A stretch of 64,000 nt of DNA from Lumnitzera littorea. Its lineage: Eukaryota; Streptophyta; Magnoliopsida; Myrtales; Combretaceae. The position numbers were made by a program, and so were the translations under genes. Shown piece by piece: positions 57,746 to 64,000 of this stretch (position 1 is its first letter; each line of letters begins with the position of its first letter). Below the pieces are notes generated by a model. The model worked only from the letters and a program-made list of their open reading frames with translations, ran no database searches and was not told the origin of the DNA. Location of the stretch: positions 81,069,613 through 81,133,612 of the forward strand of contig JAMXBB010000004.1 of assembly GCA_024138015.1 (NCBI GenBank). The letters run 5' to 3'.

Positions 57746-58429
57746 TTTTATTTAAATTTATTTTTGGATATTCTCCACTCTCATATAATTTCCCAATTTG
57801 GGCCATGACTCTTGTATGATAAACTCCATCAACCAAATTTAAGACATTAACAAGCAACTTTGTAATACTTTACACCAATGAGATGCAAATAAAAAAGGAA
57901 AAAGAAAAGAGAGAGATTTGGTGACAATCCATTTCGACTAGCGAGTGAACGAATTTTGGCTTTTTGTTTCTTGTGCATCAAGGTTTTATTAATGGAACCG
58001 CTTACATAAATCGGAGCCAAATTGAGCCAATATCAAATCTATGGATTTTTAATAGTTTTCATTGATAATACCAAGGAAAAGGGATGGACTCTTGATTATG
58101 CTTTGCGTCGGTCAAATTGGTTCACTGATTTCTAGTTATTTATTTTTCTACCGGTGGACTACGTACTATGGCACTATGTACCCATAATACAGATGCCAAG
58201 CAATACGAAACAAATTTAATATGAACTTCAATTTTATATATATATATCCATCATAAAAGACATACAAAAATTGCTTGTCACGTATTTTATTTACTCGATA
58301 TTTCAAAATATAAACTAGCCTGTTGTTTTTGTTGTAAAAGCTACCTTTTGAATTTAAAAAAAGAAAAAGAGGATAAAATAACTACTGAATAAATGACAAC
58401 TTTCATATCGTTATAGGCATTTTTCATTA

Positions 58430-58800
58430 GCAACACGTTCACTTAGATAGAATAGCTATTTTATTCTCTCTTATTCTATATAAAATTGTTATTATGATGT
58501 TTAGATGAATTTTGGACATCATATAGCTATTTGATGTGAATTAGTATTACATAAAACATTAAATTGCAATTCATGTTTTCGCTCTCATGAATTGCTATCC
58601 AATAGTATACTTATTAGAATTGCCATAAAATGCCCTTATCCTATATATATCAGTTCACTACTCCTATAGAAGGGTGTAATGGATTTTATTTTATTCTAAT
58701 TTAATTCTTTACATCATTTTATGTAAACTAAACAATACAATAATCATGTAATAAATTTTACAATTCTATCCCGTTCCTATTTAATTACAATTCAATTTCT
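58430..58800. mobile_element. Possible MITE
   Basis: Left side 'gatagaatagctattttatt' and right side 'gtaaactaaacaatacaata', followed by 'aattctatcccgttcctatt', have the 'attc' and 'gaat' composition of small non-autonomous DNA elements. Terminal repeats are weak and I give it low weight. Confidence 0.3.
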
Positions 58801-58980
58801 CTTTGACTCCATACAATGAAGTAAACGATTAGTGATATGCCGCACCAAGGATAGATGAGGGCAAAGATAACGAGGGGTAAGTCCAAGCTCATAGAAAGCT
58901 CGAAATGAAGGATGACAATTGCATGAAGTAAGCAAACCATGAATGACTTCGAATATATGACACACCAAAGAACCTCCATA

Positions 58981-59098
58981 GACTTACGAATTAGTCTATA
59001 TGATGCACGAATAGCTCAATAAGATTAATCGCCACCTAGACTCATGAACTAATCGATATGATATATGAATAGCTCAATAAGGTCACTCACCACCTAAT
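58981..59098. repeat. 59-bp tandem duplication
   Basis: Two units share 'gaatagctcaataag', '.c.ccacctaa' and 'aa.t.gtctatatgat'-type words, at 58,981-59,040 and 59,041-59,098. It lies at the start of an LTR-like stretch (to about 59,600) whose layout recalls the 8,237 LTR ('tactcaaggaat.ggataa'). Confidence 0.65.
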
Positions 59099-60260
59099 CT
59101 TACTCAAGGAATAGGATAAAAGTAAAGAGCAAGAAGTAAGCTTAAAAGCTTCGTACAAAAGCAGATTCAGTATATTAAATAATGAAAGATGATTGTCGCG
59201 GCTACATATAAGAGGGTACTTATACTCAAAATACTAGGGTAATATGCTAAATAAGGAAGAGACAAAAGGTTACTACCCAAAGTAAGTAAAATACAAGAAA
59301 TAGGTAGGGATATAATAGAAATTATAAGAATAGAAGTCCCCACGATAGATTTTTTCATGTGTAGATTAGGGATACGTAGCTAGTGGTCACTAGATGAGCT
59401 ATTACAAAAATTGGTAGAAAAGTATGATTAGACTTAGTGGGTATTGAGCTAATTTGTAAGTGCTTCCAAGGTTTGGTTTGCTTGGACATGATCTCAATGG
59501 CTCGAAGCAAATATGGTTGGACTAGTAAGTAAGTTACCTAAGCTATCAGAGTAGTCTTCATGTCGGCATTCAATCATGTTAAACAAGAAGGGGTTCAGCT
59601 TTATAATAATGGCAGACCGGCAATTAGAAGCAACTCAGATTCTTCAAATGTAAGTCGAAATGAGGGAATGTGCTTTGCCATGCTCTTAAGTCCTTGAGCA
59701 CGAGTTCAGGCCAAGGATTTAGTGGCTCGACTCCTATCATGTAGTAAGTATTTATGATGAACTGCAAATCATAAATCCCATTACTCATGCATGACTCTAA
59801 GGACTCTAATCCCTCATACGAAGAATTCTTTTTCGACAACCTGCTGATGACAAGAAACTTTACATCGAAGAAAAGTGGTTGAACTCCTTGAGTTCCCTAC
59901 ATTGTTATATGTTGATCTATACTTTTGGTAGTGATGATGCCGACCATTCGCTTACCAAGGACCATATGCCGAGTAATTCGACCATTTGCTTTCGAGAAGT
60001 TCTTATTGAGTGATAAAAGACTCACTTACTGGCTGAGTAATTTTCTCTTGGCTTGTTATCATTTCTCTCATCACCCTCTTCTCATCTCGACCCCTTTATT
60101 GCCGCAACATCTTAATCCCTCTCGCCTGTTGAGTTCAAAGAATCTTCGTATAGGACCAATGTTACACTACTACCTGTCTACCTCACCTGACATTATACTA
60201 CTTTTCCATGTTTATCTTTTAGCCTTTTTACCATTTTTCATATGTACTAGGAATCCTCTT
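59099..60260. other. LTR-like non-coding stretch
   Basis: Frames of 63, 71 and 132 codons exist but show no domain and no consistent codon pattern. The sequence is less AT-rich than its surroundings at 59,450-60,150. It leads into the promoter-like block at 60,300, so it may be a U3 region in plus orientation. Confidence 0.35.
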
Positions 60261-60309
60261 TTGTATATACTTTCTTATAATTTCTTTATTTGTAATGTTG
60301 CCCTAAGGA

Positions 60310-60430
60310 CTTGCTATAAATAATCCCTTTCCCTTATAAGCTATAGATAACTTAACAATTAGACATTGAATATTCTACTCTTGTGAGACAACTCTCTCCA
60401 AGTTCATTTTTCATATACTCTTAACTAATC
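60310..60430 (+). promoter_or_regulatory. LTR-type core promoter candidate
   Basis: TATAAA at 60,315-60,320 ('ttgctataaataatcccttt') is followed 65 bases later by 'attctactcttgtgagacaa' and 'ctctccaagttc', the usual order TATA, start region, leader of a plant LTR. No element ends found. Confidence 0.35.
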
Positions 60431-61072
60431 TTGTCGAATAGCTCAGGATTAGTGGCGAGTAGACATTGACATCAACTTGTACATCATATCAAGTGAGATG
60501 TCAAGTTGTGTTGTGTTCGTTGAAGAGTTGCATCCTCCGAATAGCTTCACGTTAGCTACTTTTGCTCGTCTGTAGACCATTTCCCTCTAATTTCTTCAAT
60601 ATTTTAGAGGACCCATTTAGTTCAAATTTATTACGATAAGTCCTAGTGATGACTAAGCTCCTGGGCATACTGGTGGGAATCAGGCTGTCAAACCCCTAAC
60701 CCGTAGCCAAGCTAAAGGACTAGAGGGACTAGCTCGACGAATCCTTCTATTCTAACCAACCCTTGCCAAGGCTAAGTACTCCCTTACCGAATCACCCTTC
60801 ATGCCGAGCCGTATGATTACTCATCTTTCTATAGTGTACTAAATTGAAGATTACTTTTTCACGCTCGAGTCGACTAATTACTCAGCATCTTTCTTGCCAA
60901 GAAGCCAAGAAAAAGATACTCTGGACTAACAAAACCACCCCTACTCGGATAAGTCAGTTGTCCATACTTTTTATCCGCATCTTCTAACAAGCTTGCCAAC
61001 ATAGCATCGCCACGTGTACAATATCATGTATAGAATTCGTTACACTAAGAGTGTTTTTCTTATATATTCATT

Positions 61073-61525
61073 TTTACCTTTTTGTATCCTAATCTTTACT
61101 TCCTTAGGAAATGCTCTTTTTGTCTTTTCTTTTTTGGGCAAGTTGCCTGAACTTATAAGTATAAATACCCCTGTACTTGAAACTGCGAGAAGATAGATAA
61201 TTCTGAATACACTTTTGAGTACTTGTATAAATACCCCTGCACTTATGAGTATAATTTTGAGTATTATTAATGCCCTTAATGTACTTATGAGATAATTCTG
61301 ATTTTGAGTACTTGTATAAATACCCCCGTATAAATGCCCTAACTTATGAGTATAATTCTGAATACACTTTTGAGTACTTATGAGTAGAAATACCCCTTTG
61401 AGGGGTAGATAATTTACCCTTTTGTATCTTGTATATTACTTCCTTAGAAAATACTCTTTTTTTCTTTTCCCTTTTAGGCTTGTTGCCCTAAATTCTCAAG
61501 CATGAATACCTCTTATACTTATAGC
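61073..61525. repeat. Duplicated 340-bp block with internal minisatellite
   Basis: 'ttac.tttttgtatc..' plus 'acttccttag.aaat.ctctt' and 'g.ttgcc' occur at 61,073-61,150 and again at 61,413-61,490. Between them 'tatgagtataattctgaata' and 'cttgtataaatacccc' recur three to four times with variable spacing. Confidence 0.75.
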
Positions 61526-62129
61526 TATAAACATTAGATTGATCATTAATACACTTGACATTTTTGTGTCTCGTAAACATTACTCTGTTTATAACTCGTT
61601 TTACTCTTATCCTAACCCTTGAGCAAGGCTAGGTGGAGAGTAACTTCACTTGACCGATTCGTACGTTATATTTAATTGTGCTGTGAGTCCTCAAAAGTTC
61701 TATTGGTGCGTCATATCCTTTGGAGCTATTCGTAAGTTTTGCTTAATCTTCATCCGTTATTCATTCATTTTCACACTTTTTTCCATTAGTTCTTTTTTAA
61801 CTTTCTGCAAGCTCGGACCCATCCAGCGACCGATCTCGTCTATTCTTAATCACGGTTCGCAACACATACCAATTTACAATTAAGAGAGGAAGTTACTAAA
61901 ATATATAAGTCAAAATGTAATATATTCATGTACAATAATTTTTTATAGGGATGTTACACCAAAATGGCCACATTCCCTTTTATATAATTAAAGATACATA
62001 TTGAAATGCTTTGAAAAATAAAACAAACTTAGAGTAATTAAGCAAATTTTCCTTTTCAATACTCTTTCTATAAATAAGAAGCTAACCTACCCTCCTCACT
62101 TATGCAAAATTCCTAATTTACATTTAGCA

Positions 62130-62478
62130 TATAGGAATAATATGGAATTGAATGAAATAAAATCAAGAGCAAAATGATAAGTTCATTTCCATATTTGAAA
62201 GCTTCCACTAAATCATTAATTTCATTCATGTATTATGGTGGTACTTGTAAAAGTTGCCCGTAATTCACAAATAAAACAAATTTACTGTATATGTTAAAAA
62301 CCTATTTTTATAAATTTATACTAACGCAGTTGGAATGAAATCAATTCTACCCTTTAAAGGTGAAATTATATTCCCTTGGAATAAGTGGTTCTAAATTTTA
62401 AAAACACAATGAGAGAGGGTATAAAACTCAGAATTACAACTCCATTTCTTGCTCATTCACAAATATCAAACATGACAT
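62130..62478. mobile_element. MITE-like element, second copy
   Basis: The right end 'cacaaatatcaaacatgaca' resembles 'catatcaaacctaacatt' of the element at 53,830-54,225. The left end reads 'aatatggaattgaatgaaat'. Non-coding. Confidence 0.35.
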
Positions 62479-64000
62479 AAGGACTAGAAACTGAATTCCC
62501 TCTCTCTCTCTTTACCCTAGTACTCTGTTACGGATAGGAATAATAATAGCAATAAATAGAAAATTACAAGTACATTTCTATTACAAAAAATGCTCTTAGC
62601 AACTACTTTAGAGGAGAAATAGCAATCAAATAACAAATTGTAACAATTTGTTGTATAAAAACAAGTAATGAAGAACTAAAAGGGAAGGAGTTTACAATCC
62701 AAAAAGTGGACTTTTTCCTTATGCACATTAGCTATCTCAAAATAAGCTAAACATATTGCATCTACTTTTATCGTCTTTAGCCTTCCAGCATTTGATACGT
62801 CTTAACACTTTCATCATCCATTAACAATTCCTTACATAAACAAATCAAACAATTTATTAATATATCATACTAATGATACATATCTATAAGTAGATCGGCA
62901 TAAAACACAAAGATCAACAAGATTAGTCAAGGAAGAGAGTAACCCAATAAGGTTCTTACTTTCGGGGGAATACAATTGAAAGAGAAAGAAAAGAGTCACT
63001 TTTGTTAAATCTTGAGTTTTCTTAAGGTTAAGAAGTGTGACTTTGGTAAAGTAGGTTGTAGCATAATGTTTGGTACTCTCATCTCAATGCTACGGACTCA
63101 AGCAAGCAATTCTTCATTCCAACTTATGTACAAGAAAGCATCAATAATGTGGAAGTCCTTTTTATTATCCACACAATGTGGAGTTCTCAACTAGTTTAGT
63201 TAAAACTTGGCCTAAAAACAAAAAAAAAAAAAAAAGAAGGAAAAAAAGAAGAAACAATTTAGTTAAAAACTTAAAGTGCAACCTTGCATGTTGCTTATTA
63301 CAACATATTCAAATCCAGCCCCTTATTACAATATATTCAAATCCAGCCCATTGTATTTCCTTCATTGAATGTTTAAATCTTAAAATCATTGAACAACAAG
63401 ATTTTAAACTCTAACATGACTAGTTTTATCTTGATTTGATATATTAGGAATACAATGTTTTTCAAAAGTTTAAACACTTGATTTTAAAGGAGGGAATCAA
63501 GCATAGTGAAGCAAACATTATAGATTAGATTTTCAATTTATCTCAATTATTTCAATTTAAAGTTTTCACATGAAGTAATGCTAAGAGTAATAAGCTAGCT
63601 ATCAAATGCTTGTTGTAACTTTTAAATGAGCTCTTATTGCTAGTTCATTGATATTGTTGGTGCATTATGGACTACTCAGTTCATAACTATGATGATTCCT
63701 ATTAATAGAATATTTTTGTCATTTTAAAAGTTTATGCTCTAAGTCTTTCCTCATTATATGATAAGTGATATTTTCTATTCTATTTATAGCTCATCTTATC
63801 GCTAATCAAAACCAATTGAATTGATGGGAGAATCTATTTTTTTATTATTATTATGAGCCCCGAGTTGAGCTTCTATATTCACGGAAGATCTAATGATTGC
63901 TTTTATCATTTAATTTTGATAAATGAATAATAATTTCTTTGAGTTTCCTATCTTTTCATCAGATTGTTTGGTTTTATTTCCATTTCAAACTTGATGCGAG
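62479..64000. other. AT-rich right flank, nothing recognised
   Basis: Short frames only (up to 78 codons, lysine-rich from a purine run near 63,219-63,255). One 28-bp tandem duplication is listed separately. No gene supported. Confidence 0.4.
63294..63349. repeat. 28-bp tandem duplication
   Basis: 'cttattacaacatattcaaa' plus 'tccagccc' is repeated directly with one C/T change. Confidence 0.9.

Noticed and set aside
59925..60323. 132-codon plus-strand open frame
   Set aside because: No domain, leucine-rich by composition, and directly upstream of an LTR-type TATA box, so more likely U3 sequence.

Overview
The window is AT-rich plant nuclear DNA made almost entirely of old, nested and decayed transposable elements. 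I found no intact host gene, no rRNA or tRNA gene and no CRISPR array. Every recognisable coding stretch is a retrotransposon or transposon-associated pseudogene with frameshifts and stops. The families present (Ogre/Tat-type and chromovirus-type Ty3/gypsy elements, an L1-type LINE, tRNA-derived SINE-like pieces, a plant-mobile-domain relic) point to a dicot, probably a gene-poor pericentromeric region. Degenerate 'acggcctg...tatcc' units in one LTR recall LTRs I associate with Malvaceae such as cotton; that is only a weak taxonomic hint.

Layout. 0.1-4.5 kb: LTR fragments with three short tandem arrays. 4.5-6.5 kb: a plant-mobile-domain (PMD) pseudogene on the plus strand. 8.2-8.8 kb: a fragment of the same LTR that bounds the chromovirus at 27-50 kb. 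9.3-15.2 kb: a 2.9-kb LTR (family T, a local name) split by a second family-T LTR in the opposite orientation. 16.8-20.4 kb: a further family-T copy. 22,338-25,059: a solo LTR related to the Ogre LTR, with a perfect 5-bp target-site duplication and several internal tandem repeats.

27.2-50.1 kb is the centrepiece. A minus-strand chromovirus-type element (5' LTR 49,249-50,101; gag, protease and the start of RT at 48.8-46.5 kb; the rest of RT, RNase H and integrase at 31.8-27.5 kb) is split inside its RT gene by a 14.7-kb minus-strand Ogre/Tat element at 31,783-46,447. The Ogre element keeps both LTRs, a primer-binding site, a polypurine tract, remnants of the extra 5' ORF, gag, protease, RT, two RNase H domains and integrase. 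A second 2.4-kb block of unknown origin interrupts the chromovirus RNase H. The eroded left LTR end and the LTR divergence show that all of this is old.

51.3-53.5 kb: a 5'-truncated LINE with degenerate target-site duplications and a 149-bp internal tandem duplication. 53.8-64 kb: MITE-like and SINE-like pieces, a 3.1-kb region bounded by inverted repeats with a single ambiguous base at its right inner edge, more LTR-like fragments and short tandem repeats. I see no multi-gene system acting together. The interest lies in insertion order, LTR anatomy and structures that could feed small-RNA silencing.
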